Shown: positions 1-13,241, counted from the stretch's first letter. The stretch is 64,000 nt of DNA from Isoetes taiwanensis (GCA_021234155.1 JAJEKV010000022.1:9924934-9988933); one strand, 5' to 3'. Notes: generated by a model not told the origin, from the letters alone. Translations and numbers: made by a program.

Positions 1-24
1 CATCATGAACCGCCTTTGCTCACA

Positions 25-225
25 CATATAAATTTAAATCCATTTGAACACTCAAGATAAATTTATGTCACTGAAAGCACTTTGTCGGATAAATTTAACT
101 CCGGCCCATGTATCTTTCGCAGAGAATTTATACCGCTGGAGAACTCCTCGCGTGATAAATGTATACCGAGAGACCATCTTCAGATAAATTTATATCGATA
201 GAGTTCAAATTTCGGTATAAATTTA
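25..225. repeat. Degenerate ~31-bp minisatellite, about 7 units
   Basis: The core GATAAATTTA or a one- to two-base variant recurs at about positions 28, 57, 89, 122, 154, 183 and 214. The spacing is therefore 29-33 bp throughout. In most units the core is followed by TATACCG, TATATCG or a similar string, and the tails are poorly conserved. Units are old and diverged. The array may continue beyond the left edge of the window. Confidence 0.7.
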
Positions 226-3200
226 CTTAATTGACCAATGATAAGGAACATTTAAGAGACTAAAAAGAAACATGGAACTAAAAAGGTACTGGATGGTATC
301 CTTTGTCTCTTTATATTTTCAGCCGCTTACACCATGTGATGTAGGCCTGTGATGGCAAAATGATGTATTTGTTTAATATGTTTGTTATCCTATGCGGAAG
401 CTAAGTGATCCTTGTTGCTCTACCGAGGGTGACTTTGTAGATCTTCCATGTTAGAGATGACTTGTAGGCATTGTCTAATGTTTTTATTTTGGGTGGATTT
501 ATATAGAGACATTCGATTTGTACCTTTGCTATGCAAATGTTATGCATCCTTTGAGTAATGTGCAAAAGGTGTACATATCCTCATATTCCTTACATGTCAA
601 GTGTGAGCAGAATAGCATTCCTATTGCATTTGTTCATCCATTCTTCTCCCAGAAAATAAATAGGAAGAGATATAGTGGCGCACATTTAGTCTTTCTTTAA
701 AAGTTCACAATTAAAATTCCAATTCCAATTCTAGTATGCATCAAAAAGAAGATGAAGATGATGATCAGAGAGTTTGTATATTCAAGTGATATAACAATAG
801 ATAGCAAGGTACATCTAGTTAAACAATTAAAATTCCAATCCTATATGCATCATGTTTGTGCTTCTTGAGGATTTTTGGCCCTGATGACACAATATTATTG
901 AGGGTCCTATATGCACCCATGTTAGCAATGCCCATGTTGTAAGAGCCGCTAGTCAAGCTTTCAAGAGATAGGATTGACCTAATACTAAGCCTCAAAATGG
1001 TCAGCTACACACAAACCCCTTACCATAGCAAAGATGAGATTATCAAGTTCATGTCAGCCCACTTAGGAGAGTGGGTCATGAAGCACATTTAATTACCTAC
1101 ACGCCGTAGTTTTGGCCATGCAACCTATGCCGGCCGAGGCTTCTAAAATAAATTTGGTTTGCCGAATTCATACTCTCCCTTTTCTATACATCCCTTGTGA
1201 TAGTACGTAGCAAAACCATCATTTGTTAATCAATAAATCATATAAAATGCCGGGTCAATAAGGGTGTAGGCCTTAGGTGGCAAACCTTGTTGCACCTACA
1301 TTAATTACTATATGATACAATCATAACTAATAGCAACTGATAGATAAACGGGTGACGCATTTCCAACAATTGCTTTGAAATCAAGCAATCTAAATCATGG
1401 TAATCGCCTCACAAATGCCTGCTTAAATACAAAATACATATAGTTTCAGAGTGTACATCTAAGGGCATTTAGATTCCGGCCAATGCTAAGTCGAGTACAA
1501 AGTCTATGTCTTAACACTGCCTTGCAATACTACTACTACACACACATTAACAATTTTTTCCAGTTTTAACTAATGCCATTGTTAGATATTGGCCAATATT
1601 AAGTGGGAATATAAAGTACGTATGCTTCGTAATATACATATCTAATGGCATAATGGCATTTACCCGAAATAGATACAATTGTCCTTATAGCAAAGAGGCA
1701 AGTATAAAGAGATGAATGCATAGAATGGAGCATCAATTCCCAAGAAAACCTCCACAAAGATAAATCGATTCTTTTTCAATTTATCTAAAAGGAAGCATAC
1801 ACAATATATTCTAACGTGATCTTCTACCCACCAAGTTGTGGAGTGGCTTATACAAATCTAGTCTTCTGGGATGAAGTACTCAAAATTCCAGCACTAAAAC
1901 CCATCTACTCTAAGGATCCATACTAAAAGCCTAACATCTACCATGCCTTGAATAGGAACTTTAAGCATCTCCAATAAATGGCAAGTTTCTATAGTAGCCG
2001 CCAGCCAAGCTTTAAAGCGAAAAGAAGTTTTCTTTTCTTTTGCGTTTCGAGCTTGGCAGATTTAGGTTCCCATAGAAAACATTCATGTTGGCTAACAACT
2101 ATAAGATCTATATTATAGTGACAAAGAGTAAAAAGAATGCAGTGCCAAATGACAAAGAAAATGCTTCTAAGAATCACATATAAATTTACAATCGTGATCA
2201 TTACAGGAGAGCTTGCTAAGACCTCTAGATGCATCTATTGAATGCTTACATCTATGATCCGCCTCCGCACTTTCATCTATATATTTAGGTGGTCAATCCC
2301 GCATTGGCCAAAAAGGAGTTTTATGGCATTTCAATGCGCACTGGATATTCCTACATGCATTACACATATAAGTTAATCATAGGCCCTTGTTTTGCCTTTG
2401 ATAGCATCGCAGATTGTTGAGGCCCGCTGAATTACAAAACCTTTCAAAAGATGCTCTACCACACATTCAATGGTTTAAATTACAAAACCAACTCAAGCAC
2501 CTCTATTTTTGACATAAAAAATATTGTCTTCTAGAGAATGCTACAGATTGTAAAAATTAGAAATCGTTATCGACATACTTTGGGATCCAACTCGCTTTTA
2601 AGTAAAACCTCAAGTAGCAGAAGAAAAGAAATGTCTTTAAACATATATCGTGGGTGACTTTTGGATAAAATGAATGGAAATATCTTGATGAGAATCATTT
2701 TTCATGCACACTCGTGATCATTATTTGCTTTTTTTCTCGCATGCATTCCATATTCCACACTTTAGAAATGGGTTAGCAAATACATAAACCAGGGAATTGT
2801 AGATCTGCGAAGATGTTTTCGAAAAACTACATACTACCGTGTAAAGGCACGCGGTGGAAATATAAGAATAACTGCCAGCCTGTATCTCATAGTCTTTCAA
2901 AGATCTTAGAACTCACAACGCAGCTTAACCTAATCTAGGACTATTCTCGCTTATAGATAGCCAAGAATAAGAACCCAATGTGACAAAAATGGAATGGAAC
3001 ACCTCTAAGACATCGTATGTCATGTGCCTACTACCTATGATTCAACAGATTAATATCGAGTCAGCAAAGATATGCAAAAAGCAAAAATGAAAAAGGAAAG
3101 TCCTAATTGAACTAACAGTAGATGCTGGGATGGGCAAAGTCTCATTTTCTCAGCACAGCTCATTGCACATAAAAGGAAGTGCAAGAAGCAGTTATCCTTA

Positions 3201-5174
3201 ACTGAATCACGTAATCGGCCGACAAATTTTGCAATCCACATAGCTAGGTAGAGAGTCATTATTGAATCCATTTCATTTATCGAATTCCATTACTGTAATG
3301 TTAGAACACAAGAATGTCCACCATAAAGGAATAATCAGAAATGCATACCCATCACCGAGCATCAGAGTGTGAGAAAATTTATAAGTCATCCACGCTGCTA
3401 TGAAGAGCTCTAGATGCATTCTATAGAATGGTTACTACATCTATTATCTCAGTTCCAAATCAATTCGCTAATTCAAGGTAGATCCTCGCATACAATAGTT
3501 TTCAGAGCATTTCAAGCCATGGCAGTTAAGAAATCCTAACAATCATTACACAAATTTCTATGGGTCTCTTTAATCATTGCATCTCACTGTGAGCAACTAG
3601 ATCCATTATGGAGGTCTTCATGCGTCACTAAAGTCTCTCAACTTTCACCCCCTCTCGTGAGACAAATCTGCACCTCAAACATCTAATTTGACCAAAAACA
3701 AAAGTAATCTACTTGTGCACAAAGGCACACTTACATCTACATACCACCAATGGATGCCATGAGTTTGGTGGAGTGCGTATCTCATGCTAAACACTGAACA
3801 CCTTGAAAATAAAGGTGGACTTCATGACATGCAATGGCAATCGAGACAATGCTAAATCTCCCGTGTCTTCCAAGTAAAGCTAAGTACAACATAAAAGTTG
3901 GAACTAAGAAACCAAAGCTATGTTACCTATTTCCTTCGTAGAAGGAAGCTCTATAAACTCCGTGTAATCATATGTTAGATGATTTTCTTCCAACATGTCC
4001 TTCATATAAATCATTAGTATTATAATAAAAGATAAACTAAAATAAAAACAATCTCCAAAATCGAAAAGTGAAAATTTTGTACAATCATGTTACATCTACC
4101 GTCACTAAAGATCACTTCAATACGTAAAACATCTAATATAAGCTTCTCTCAAGAAAAAACAATCGATGTAAAATAACCCGGTTTAATCATGTGAAGAGTC
4201 GACAACATTTGCTTGAAGCTGTCAATCAAAACTGTGATTTTGGCACCTAATCCGCATCGTAACGTAGAAAGACCTCACTCAAAACAAAGCTCCAAGTAGC
4301 AAAGAATCTCAAAGATGTGTCTGGGCCTACTCCTCGCCAAATTTTCTTGTTGGCAACCTTTTGAAATGAAACCGATATCAGAGAATCGCGGGTATATGCA
4401 TGCCGAATCAAAGACCGTACCAAAGACAAAAACTTCCCTACCGGGCTAAAAAAGCATCTAATCTCATTTTCTTCATAAAGATCTTCTTCCCACTTTTGAT
4501 AGCCTAATTTTTTATCGCTGCCAAAAACCCACAAAATCATAGGAAATCGAAAGTTAAAAACAATTCCAAAAAAGTTTTTTGGTCAAAACCCGAATTTCCA
4601 AATTAACAAGATTGATAATTAAGATGGAGGTCAATCGTTAAAAATTGTTTTTCGAAGAGATGCTCTAAATCCAAATAGGAAGGCCAAGATAATCTCAACT
4701 TCTTGAAGAACATGATATAAAGTTGTTGAATGAGTTTTCTTTTGGACATATCTTCTCAAAGTTTTGAAGGAACATGGTATAACATTCTTGAGTAGTTTTT
4801 TGGACTTTTCTAACTTGCAACAATGTTGTTTCCTAAGATTTCAGTTCTTGAAAAAAGGCAGAAAGATGTACAAATAGTCTATTTGCATTGCGAATCGTGT
4901 CTAGATCATAGCAAAGGCCAAAAAACTTCTTCTTGAAATAGGATTGTTATATTGTTTTTTGATAATTTATTGGTAAGAAGAGTCTAATATATGCAATAAG
5001 AGCAGATATTATAAGATTAGACCACATGAGAATTGTTCCTCTTTTTTCACACATAAGATTGAAGCTGGGAATTTGTTTGATGCAAGTAGGCAGGATTATC
5101 CCTTGGAATCATATTTGCGAGGATCCGGGGATAATTTTGAATGCTTATCAGTTTCTGCTGTGGTGTTTGTACAA
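226..5174. other. AT-rich spacer without recognisable gene
   Basis: I see no conserved coding frame, RNA gene or structured element on either strand. Open frames are under 100 codons and have no recognisable motif. A short dispersed direct repeat around the string CTCTAGATGCAT occurs at about 2222-2262 and again at about 3409-3453. The segment 4500-4625 resembles 29140-29250 (shared strings such as ACCCACAAAA and AACAAGATTGAT), so it is probably a fragment of an old dispersed repeat. Confidence 0.5.
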
Positions 5175-5264
5175 TTTGCTTGGAGTGATGGAATGACTCA
5201 TATTGTACATCCACTTACAGTTTGCTTGGAGTGATGGAATGAGTTATATTGTACATCCACTTGA
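5175..5264. repeat. 46-bp tandem duplication, two units
   Basis: Units 5175-5220 and 5221-5264 both begin TTTGCTTGGAGTGATGGAAT and both continue into ATTGTACATCCACTT. They differ at only a few bases, so the duplication is fairly recent compared with its surroundings. Confidence 0.85.
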
Positions 5265-6168
5265 AATGCAGTTCTACATGCTAAGAACAACTAAATTCGT
5301 GATGTCATTGGTGGTTTGACTTGACAAACTTTTCATATCAATTCCTGGAGCTGCACTTTCTAAGATCAACATTATCAAAGATGTAATAGAGGACGAATTG
5401 TTTGTTTTTTATAATTACTCTGCTTCTTCTTCGCATCTGCATTTATTGTCTCTATGGACATGTAGAAATTATTACAACATGGATGCAGCTTGAGACTAAA
5501 GCAGTAAATAATTCAATAATTTCAAACGAAGTACCTAAGCCTTTTCTACATAGCACTTGCCTCTTCTATGTATTCAGATCACCCCGCCTATAGCGAAGCT
5601 TGGAGTTATCGGACTTGTCAAAGTAAAAAGAGATGACAGCTCAAGAATTGTGGCATGTTTTCGTAAATCATACCAATTGCAAAAAAATTGAAGACCCACA
5701 TTATGGAGCTAAAAGCGAACCAAATGGGTTGTGACAAAATGCAATTCCAAAGCAGTTCAATCTGAGATGCATTGAAGTCCTTTTGCTGTAGTTTGAATGT
5801 TGAAGTCCAAATCTGAAGCAGCCGAACACCAAGAATAAAAATAAAAATGTTAACAACTGTCCAGCAAGTTTGAAACCCGATCCATAGTAGATTAGATAAA
5901 AATAAAAATGCATAGCTAGTAGAATGTCACAAAATGCTCAGCTCCATCTTTTGGACTGCTACACACTTCATAGATGAATCTTTTACTTCGGCACAAAGCA
6001 TGGTCAAAGCAACAATTAAGTGTTTGCCTTTTAAGTAAACACCATCTGTGAAAACAATTTGTTAAGTGAACATATAATTTGTACAAACAGAGATCTATGA
6101 CATTGTTCTCTGACTTTAAAGCTCAAAGCATCCACAGAAGACATGTAAAAGTAAGAATATCCACAAAT
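5265..6168. other. Spacer, nothing recognised
   Basis: AT-rich sequence with short open frames on both strands. None shows a motif, membrane pattern or neighbour relationship that supports a gene. Confidence 0.5.
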
Positions 6169-6402
6169 CAAATAAACTGCAAGAAGTGAAATACAGAGTG
6201 ATTTTTTGACATTGGCGCACTCATTGCTGGTCAGTTCATGGGATAGCATTTAGTAGTAGTAACAAATTACTTGTACATAATTCAAATAACTGCAAGAAGA
6301 GTACTTACATAGTGAATTCTTAACATTGACGAATTCGTTGCTGCTCAGTTCATGGTGATAACATTTAGTAGTTTAGTAGCAGTAACAAATTACTTATACA
6401 TC
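6169..6402. repeat. ~114-bp tandem duplication, two units
   Basis: Unit one runs from 6169 to about 6282 and unit two from 6283 to about 6402. Both share, in order, CAAATAA-CTGCAAGAAG, a block ending TCAGTTCATGG, ACATTTAGTAGT or its near match, and AGTAACAAATTACTT. The second unit has a small internal expansion of TTTAGTAG. The open frame crossing the first unit is a product of the repeat, not evidence of a gene. Confidence 0.8.
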
Positions 6403-7738
6403 TAAACATAAAGCCAATTTTATACATCGAAGATGCGTACCAAATTTTAGCAAAATTATGCAACTTTAATAGTAAGAATCTCCCTATTTTCAATACTATG
6501 CTAAATTAAGCATTATGGACCTACTTAAAACAAAGAAGCCACTGTGCTCCATGTCCTTGTCATGTCAAATAAGTACATTTTGTTCTAAAAATGTTTTGTA
6601 AGACTTATTACGCTTAACTCAATTAGGATCAAGATCTAATTAGAATCAAATATACATAAAGCACCTTTTGTCAATAATATGCAGAAGATATGGACTCAAA
6701 CAAAATGCTCATATCAAGCACACAAAAGTACAAAATCTCTTTACACAAAATTAATCACACTCCAATGTTCTACCTAACATTTTGATAGTCGTAAATTCAA
6801 ACTGCTGAGCTTAGTGTAATGGTCTGCTACATGCAAACAATGCCATGGGAACTCCAAATTGGGCCCTAGAATGGTCATATTTTCGCTTAGTTTTAGGTAA
6901 TCGCGATGCCCAAGTTTACATTTTTGGTAATCATGCATGAATGGCATTCTTCTTCTTTTGATATGCCTATCTCTATGGCTTCTATCATATCACTCAATTC
7001 CCACAATTTGGCTTCCATGATTGTGCATTTCAAGTGCAAATCCACCACACAAAATAAGCATTTAAACAAACAGAGTAACACTTAGAAGGTAAAGAAAATG
7101 CTACAATCTTATCGAACTCAAAGAAGATATGTTTTAAAACTCAAATCCCCAGCTATATAGTTTTCTAAGCCATATTCTAGATAGTGGAACAAAGGCAACA
7201 TCCTGGGAGAAGGGCTCACTGCCGCGGCTACAGTGAGAGTATATGCCCAAAGAAAGGGGGCAATATGTGGCACTATTATATTCTAAATCCCATTGTCTCA
7301 AAAGTATAGCCGCCTCAAGATTTAGAGTCTCATTGCCTGAGTGCAATAGGGAGAGCTTAAATTTTCTCCTAGTTAGCTACAAATTTTAGCTTATGCTTTT
7401 ATAAAATGTAAACCAAATTGCACCTATGTAGAAATAATAGGCATCTATATGCCAAGTAATGCATATTGTCTCATGTGCACATTGTAACCACATTTTGCAT
7501 GCTTCTATGGTTTTGGTTGTATTGGGATGTTTACACAATACTTCCATTAGGCCATGCCTCGAAGAAAGTCTCGATTCTCGCGGCTCGTAAGTTTAGGAAA
7601 GGAAGTTATAATTGGGCACATCCTGGAACGAAAGTTCAAAGATCTCATACTGCACTGCTACATAAATAACTATAAGCTATGGTCCAAGTTTAAACAGTAT
7701 GAAACAACAACTTAAATTCAAAAGAGAACTTAGTTTCA
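6403..7738. other. Spacer, nothing recognised
   Basis: AT-rich sequence in which I find no gene, RNA or repeat structure. The open frames are short and lie on opposite strands without any plausible exon arrangement. Confidence 0.5.
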
Positions 7739-8635
7739 ATATGTAGCACAATAACAAAGGCTTTTTAGATTTTTATACGCTTTTCATATGGTTTTTCTAT
7801 GATTTCGCTTGTTGTATTCGCTGGAGGTGTATTAAATAGTATTTCTAGAGTGCACCCTTTATGGGCCGCTGATTGGTTGGAACAACTGGTGGTTGTTGTC
7901 TTTCTCTGCACGTGTTTCTCGCGATGAACACCGTGTATGTGAATGCATGTGCATGCAGGCATATGCATGTGCATGTGTGTATGTGTATGTATATGCATGT
8001 GTATATGTATTGTGCAAGTGCGTAAGTATGCATGTGCATGTGTATGTGTGTGCAAGTGTGTATATGCATGTGTACTTGCCCTCTTGGATTCTTATTGCTC
8101 TGAGTGGATTTTACTACCACTAGAGATGGATTTTTGCTCACACTTACAAAGGTATTTGTTTTTTAACAAGTTTCTTCACTTAGCATAATGTTTTTTTTAC
8201 AAGGAATTGGTTTCCTCGACTTACAATAGTACGAAAACCCCCCTTTTTGTTTCCTTCCTAAGATTTGTCAAGCAGATTCAAAAAGAGTTTAGAGTTTAGC
8301 CCTCTGTTTGTTTCAACTCTTGATATTCCCGTCATTGATTGTTCATAGCAAAATTTTTAGCTTCAATCAATAAACGGATTCTTATGCATACAACAGGCGG
8401 ATTATTCCATCACTTTTCCATGTCACGCAGATCACTAAACAAGGGCTATAAGAATGCATTATATTGTAGGTTTGGAACTTAATTGAACCATAAGGTGAAT
8501 CCTCATGCATTACCTTAAGCCAGAGATGGAGCATCCAAAAATCATATGGATTGATAAAGAATGGTGTCATTGTGAAAGAGAAATAGTTGTAGCTGAAGTA
8601 ATAATATGTGTGCATAATGTAATGGGTTTTTTTGT
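7739..8635 (-). repeat. Dispersed repeat copy X, first part
   Basis: This segment and 10257-10740 together match copy Y (about 47600-49100) in reverse complement. Landmarks shared with Y, in inverted order, are a segment near a conserved CCTTTATGGGC/GCCCATAAAGG string, a TG/CA-rich microsatellite, the string GATGGAGCATCC, and a block ending at CATAATG. A related fragment lies at 29240-29390. No coding capacity is recognisable. The class of the repeat is unknown. A LINE interrupts this copy at 8636. Confidence 0.75.
7930..8075. repeat. TG-rich microsatellite (TGTATG/TGCATG mixture)
   Basis: Irregular runs of TG, TATG and GCATG repeats. All three plus-strand frames and the complementary frames stay open across it, giving low-complexity Cys/Met/Val or His/Thr strings that are not genes. 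The equivalent CA-rich tract sits inside copy Y at about 48768-48915, so the microsatellite is part of the dispersed repeat. Confidence 0.9.
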
Positions 8636-10256
8636 TTTTTGAAGGACGCCGTTTTATTCACCAACTAGAAAACTAGAGAATATAAATGCAAAGATGTGGA
8701 TTATAACCCCAAAGGGACAACCGCATCCAACCGAGCACAAATCCACCGCCTATGCAAAAGAATGAATCAAGGTAAGTATGCCGATCAAGACTTTTCTTCT
8801 TTGATTAAGAGAAGAACAATTGTAAGCTATAATTTTATCTTGCTTCAATCAAGAACAACCTGACCGCGCAGTGATCTATGCCCTTAAAGATAAACAACCT
8901 CCTTCTCTTCCGCGATTGACCATAAAGCCAAATTTACGCGAGATGAAAAGCTCAAGCTCTCGCTTGTTTGGGCCAAGATCGTGGATAGATAGCAAAGTAA
9001 AATTTGCCGCTAGATCGAGACGCGCCAAAAGCGGGTCAACAACCAAGACCATACCGGCCAAGCCTCTCACACAAGAAAAATAATGCTCAATACTCTCAAC
9101 CCTTTGTCGCATAGCGCGTAGCTCAAATCCCGGGATATCCATTTTATGGACTAACCTGACTCGAGGCATCTATGATCACTTGCCACCACAAAACTACTAC
9201 TTTGGGGTGAAGCAACTATCCTATACCCATATCCAAACACTTTTCCATTGTAATGAGGGACTAAGATGCCATCTATTAGATGGAGGCAGGATTTCGCACG
9301 CACAAGCAATTTATACACGTAATATCACAAAACCGCTCGGCCGATATCCGATGGCAACCCCATATGACTACCTCAATCTCGCGGGACTGTAACTCGCGGG
9401 CAACAATGCAAAGAATATGATTCCGTGACACTGCCCCATCTCGGTGCATAACAAGAACTTTGTTTCTAAATGCTTCCATGACATGAGATGATCGCATCTC
9501 ATACCAAGCTGCAATAGTATTGATACTACTTGCTACCCATCGCTGCTATGCCTTTTGGATGAACAACAACTACACTTAGAGGCACATTCTCTCGAGGTCT
9601 CCGCGAAAGGAATCCACCAAGATGGAGTGGACAATCAAGACATGCCTCAGATTAATATGGAAAAGAGACTGACAAAGGTCCCAAGCCGCTAGGCAACCCC
9701 TTTAGAAAGGGAGAAGCATTAGATACTGGATGCATATGATAAAGCAAAGCCTGGGCGAAGGAGGGCCTTTAATGGGAGGCCTTATGAAATGGGAGACAAT
9801 GTCAATCGACCGCATTCAACAACCTCAAAGCCGTGAGAATCATCCTTACTCAATGAAAAATCCTCCAAATGAATCCTCTTTGATATCATCACCTTGCTTT
9901 GAGGTGAAAATCCAACATACCAAGACCACCAACATTTTAGGTTCAATGCATTTCACTTCCAAGCTACCTTGACCACCTCCTAACTCATATTTCCACCCCA
10001 AATAAAAATTTCTGGACGCATACCACAATCTCCTCCTTCCATCTTACAATCGGGTGGAGCTAGGTAGCAGACGCCATGTGGTGACATGAGTATTACTAAG
10101 AACACATTTAGCCACAAAGGATTCTACCTCTGCATGGACATGAATGAGATTCCACTCAAAACAAGTGCTTTGTAACCCACTAATGATTTCATCCCCAAGC
10201 ATCCGCGTAGATACATGAATCTAACTGATACTACAAGCAACTTTGTGGTATTGCCA
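8636..10256 (-). mobile_element. 5'-truncated LINE (non-LTR retrotransposon)
   Basis: On the minus strand this ~1.6-kb segment ends at 8636 with GTGAATAAAACGGCGTCCTT followed by TCAAAAAA, the usual look of a plant L1-type 3' end. It is richer in GC than its flanks. Copy Y carries the same surrounding sequence without it: the join corresponds to about 48218-48255, read in reverse. A short T-rich direct repeat, TTTTTGT, sits at both edges (8629-8635 and 10257-10263) and is the likely target-site duplication. The insertion's minus-strand frames are broken by stops and only a C-terminal ORF2-like fragment is recognisable. The LINE assignment rests on tail form, empty site and that fragment. Confidence 0.8.
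9846..10028 (-). pseudogene. Fragment of LINE ORF2 C-terminal region
   Basis: A 60-codon open stretch inside the LINE. Its residues YELGG, LEVKCIEPKM and CWIFTSKQGDDI, in that order, resemble the segment after the reverse transcriptase core of plant L1 ORF2 proteins. There a K-E-L-G-G-L-G-V-like motif is followed by a helix ending in W-x-F/W and then G-D-D/E-W. The catalytic core of the reverse transcriptase would lie further upstream and is missing, in keeping with 5' truncation. Stops lie on both sides. The family resemblance comes from memory of these proteins and was not aligned. The frame is non-functional. The downstream minus-strand frames at 8876-9169 and 9276-9497 belong to the same decayed element, but I cannot assign them. 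Confidence 0.45.
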
Positions 10257-10740
10257 TTTTTGTGTTGCAAACTTTATGACTTTCTTTAATAATGGGATCA
10301 ATCGCTTCTATCTTTATGGTAACTTTTTACTTATGTTCTATTTGTTTTATTGTGATCATTCAAAGCTATGTGTGATGAAAGCCTCAAATGAATTTTAGTT
10401 TTTTCTCGTGTTGATTTTGTATCGCAAAATACAATTATGAGGGGCATCCAACATATAAAAAATTAAATCCCCAACATAACAAATCCATTGACATTAACAA
10501 CCAACACATAACAACCATTGATATTAACAACCAATACATAATTACCATTGACATTAATTAACACAACCATTGGGTCCAACACATTTAAATTAAAATCCCC
10601 CTTAAACCCCCTTTGGTTTGGGTGCATATTCACATGGGGAGTGGGACGTGAGCGCAATGAGAGTCAAGGACAGTATATTCACCCTTTTATTCCTTAATCT
10701 ATACCGTACGTAAAGTTCCTCGTTTGTGGGGTTTGTGAAT
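10257..10740 (-). repeat. Dispersed repeat copy X, second part
   Basis: Continues copy X beyond the LINE. It matches 47640-48230 in reverse complement through AACTTTATGACTTTC, ATAATGGGATCA, repeated ACCATTGACATTAA blocks, and the arm TTAAATTAAAATCCCC followed by TTTGGTTTGGGTGCATATTC. The same arm forms the foldback structure at 30872-31222. The ACCATTGA(C/T)ATTAACA motif repeats three to four times between 10483 and 10560, giving a small internal tandem array. The minus-strand frame over that array, rich in VNVNG, is a repeat artefact. Confidence 0.75.
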
Positions 10741-12954
10741 TTACAAAGTTCCTATAGAGTTCAATTTCAGAGGGGATGTTAGCGTAAGAGCTTCACTCTA
10801 GATCCTATTGCATCATTTTGTCGTGTCTTTTGTTGTTTGATCCTACCAATAATATCAACATAAACCTGATGTGGCTAGATGTCTATAATACTTGTCTATC
10901 TGTTTGCAATATAAGTGGCCTATATGAAATAAGCACTTTTGAACAAAGTACTGATATGAAGTCGCGATGCACAATAAACAATGTTATGGCTGAGGAAAGG
11001 AAAGTGAGCAAGATAGGCCTATTGAAACACAACAATATTAGTAGAAGATGAAACAACCGTTACAGGCAAAACTTCTTGCATAATGCTGCACATTGTCACT
11101 TGGTATATCTAAGCCAGTATGATTCCAAGACTTCTATAGTTCAAGCACAGTTTGCTACACAATGGACTGGATGAACTTGATCAGAGATTAGTTCCATACT
11201 ATTGAATTAGTTCTACACTGTTCAGGTCAATCATTTTCTATATGGGGTCTACTTAGAACTATAAGAGCAGTTGTGCAATATGCTGCACATCATCGCCTGG
11301 TACATCTAAGCCAGTAATACGTAGAGAAGTATAGGAGGAAAGGCCCAAAGATAAAATAAAGTGGGCAACGCTTCACATGGGCTTGCACGCAAAGTGCAAG
11401 TGGGAGCAAATTTTGACAGATCATCAATTTATTATACACCCCCGATAAAGTAAGACATTCTAAAAATTCCATGACTTCTCATTCGAAGTTTAATCGCTAA
11501 GTACACACAATGAGCCGCATGAATTTTTATCGTAGAATTGGAAAATAGTTTTATATTGTTGAGTTGTGGTATTGGCGATATACGGCGATAATTAACAATT
11601 GGTTTGAATTAGACATGATTTATATATTTAGAAGGAGACACATTCCTTAAACATAAGGAAAGTCCCATCACTTTCGAGCACCTTTAACATGCATTTTAGT
11701 CTTAAATTTTATATGGGCAACAGTGTTTCTAGAAGGCAGGGAAAAATCCAATGGTGGAAGTCAATGATTAGGATATGGGAATAGATGAAAGGTCAAAAAG
11801 CCTAGTTCTCTATTGGCAATATATAATAAGAAGGAATAACAAATAGTCTCAATGGGCTATTGTGCAACTATGTAGGCAAGTTTGAGATTTCCAGACCAGA
11901 CCACGTAAAACTACACAAAATTATGATTGGGCAAGCATGTGTAGTTATAGAACAGGAGAATTCTGTAGATATAATGTCAGTCCAACACCATAATGCAATG
12001 GTAGAGAAAGGCAAACATTTTCCCTGTAATATAAGAACTCTTCAGGATAGCATTTTCTTCATGTGACTCAAAATGGCATTTAACAGTGATCCATGTCTAG
12101 GGATGAGATTTGACCTCCACAAGTTAGCACAACACAGAATTTCTTTATCCAAAATGAATAGCCCCTAATCACATTATGAAATGCAACCATCCACATGATC
12201 AAATTGTGAAGAGACCATAGTTTTAGTAAAGTTGCAACCAACACTAACTTGGAGCAAAGAAGGAGATGGAGTTCATCATAAAAGCACTCGGCTAGAGGTT
12301 CCTTCATATTGCATGAAGGTGGCATAAAAGGCCAGTTTTGTTGCTGCTGCATTAGACAAACCTAAGAAACATGGTCTTCGAAAAGTAGCATATAAACGCA
12401 TATTTCTGGGAATTTTCTGCGAATGTCTTACCCTGCAAGTGCAATGCCTAGCAATAAAACAAAAGATTTCATGCAGAGAAATACAAACATATCATACCAA
12501 GCAGAGATGTCAATACAACAAAAGACTTTGTAACTGCAAAAACAAAATGCGCGAAGGCACCCTAGACAAACATGTAAGTTGGGGCCAATGTCTTAGAGGT
12601 CAGTCTAATAAAATCCCAAAGTCTCCTTGTCTTAAAACATAACGGTCCCCTTCAAACTACTATGGCAATCTGTTGTCCTCTCTACATGTTAATTTTAAGC
12701 TGTAGTGCTTCTACATGTTAATAATAGTATCTTCCAGCCTCTACAGTCAAGGGAGTTCTCTAAAGCATCATAAGGAACCCTTTGAAGAAAGAGGTGACGT
12801 GCATTAGTAATGTCAAAATCATTAATATTCTGTCATGTCTGATACAGATTAGTCCATGATTCACCATCCCGTTCATCTTCCATTGTATCATATTAGTTGT
12901 GATAGCGAACAAATACTCCATTGCCATAGTCTAAATAGTAGAAATCATTTGATG
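10741..12954. other. AT-rich spacer with one short dispersed duplication
   Basis: No supportable gene. The strings at 11084-11119 and 11281-11316 are near-identical copies (TGCTGCACAT, then TCTAAGCCAGTA) about 197 bp apart. Open frames reach 90 codons but show no recognisable motif. Confidence 0.5.
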
Positions 12955-12963
12955 AAACTATGG
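12955..12963. repeat. Target-site duplication, left copy
   Basis: AAACTATGG here is repeated exactly at 24784-24792, directly after the poly-A tail of the retroposon. Nine bases flanking a poly-A-tailed insert is the expected result of target-primed reverse transcription. Confidence 0.75.
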
Positions 12964-13241
12964 CCTCGCTTTGTGGCCGTGGGTTATTCATGACACACCG
13001 CCTTCGTGCAAGTGGTCTCTGCAGCCTTCCGTGTTCTCGATGGCGCTTCGTTTGACGTGGACATGGAGCTCACTTCAATCGGGTTAGGTGCTTCGCGGGC
13101 GTGTGGTGTACCAGACGTAGTGAATGCCCTTGTGAGCCTGGGCTTTAGGGCCGGGTGTGAGCCCCTTGCCCTTGTTGTGGCTCTCTTCTAGCCGTGAGAC
13201 CGTGGAGCATTGTTCTGTTTTTATGCCCTCACTTGTGTCAC
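12964..13241 (+). mobile_element. Poly-A retroposon (LINE-like), 5' portion
   Basis: GC-rich sequence starting abruptly after the target duplication in an AT-rich spacer. It continues at 24307 beyond the gypsy insertion. A 61-codon open frame (13006-13191) exists, but I do not recognise it. The left end is the truncation point of the retroposon. It could be a 5'-truncated LINE or a retroposed transcript; the sequence does not decide between them. Confidence 0.6.

Noticed and set aside
7765-8188. Overlapping open frames of 76-98 codons on both strands
   Set aside because: They cover a TG-rich microsatellite and read as His/Thr or Cys/Met/Val strings; low-complexity artefacts.
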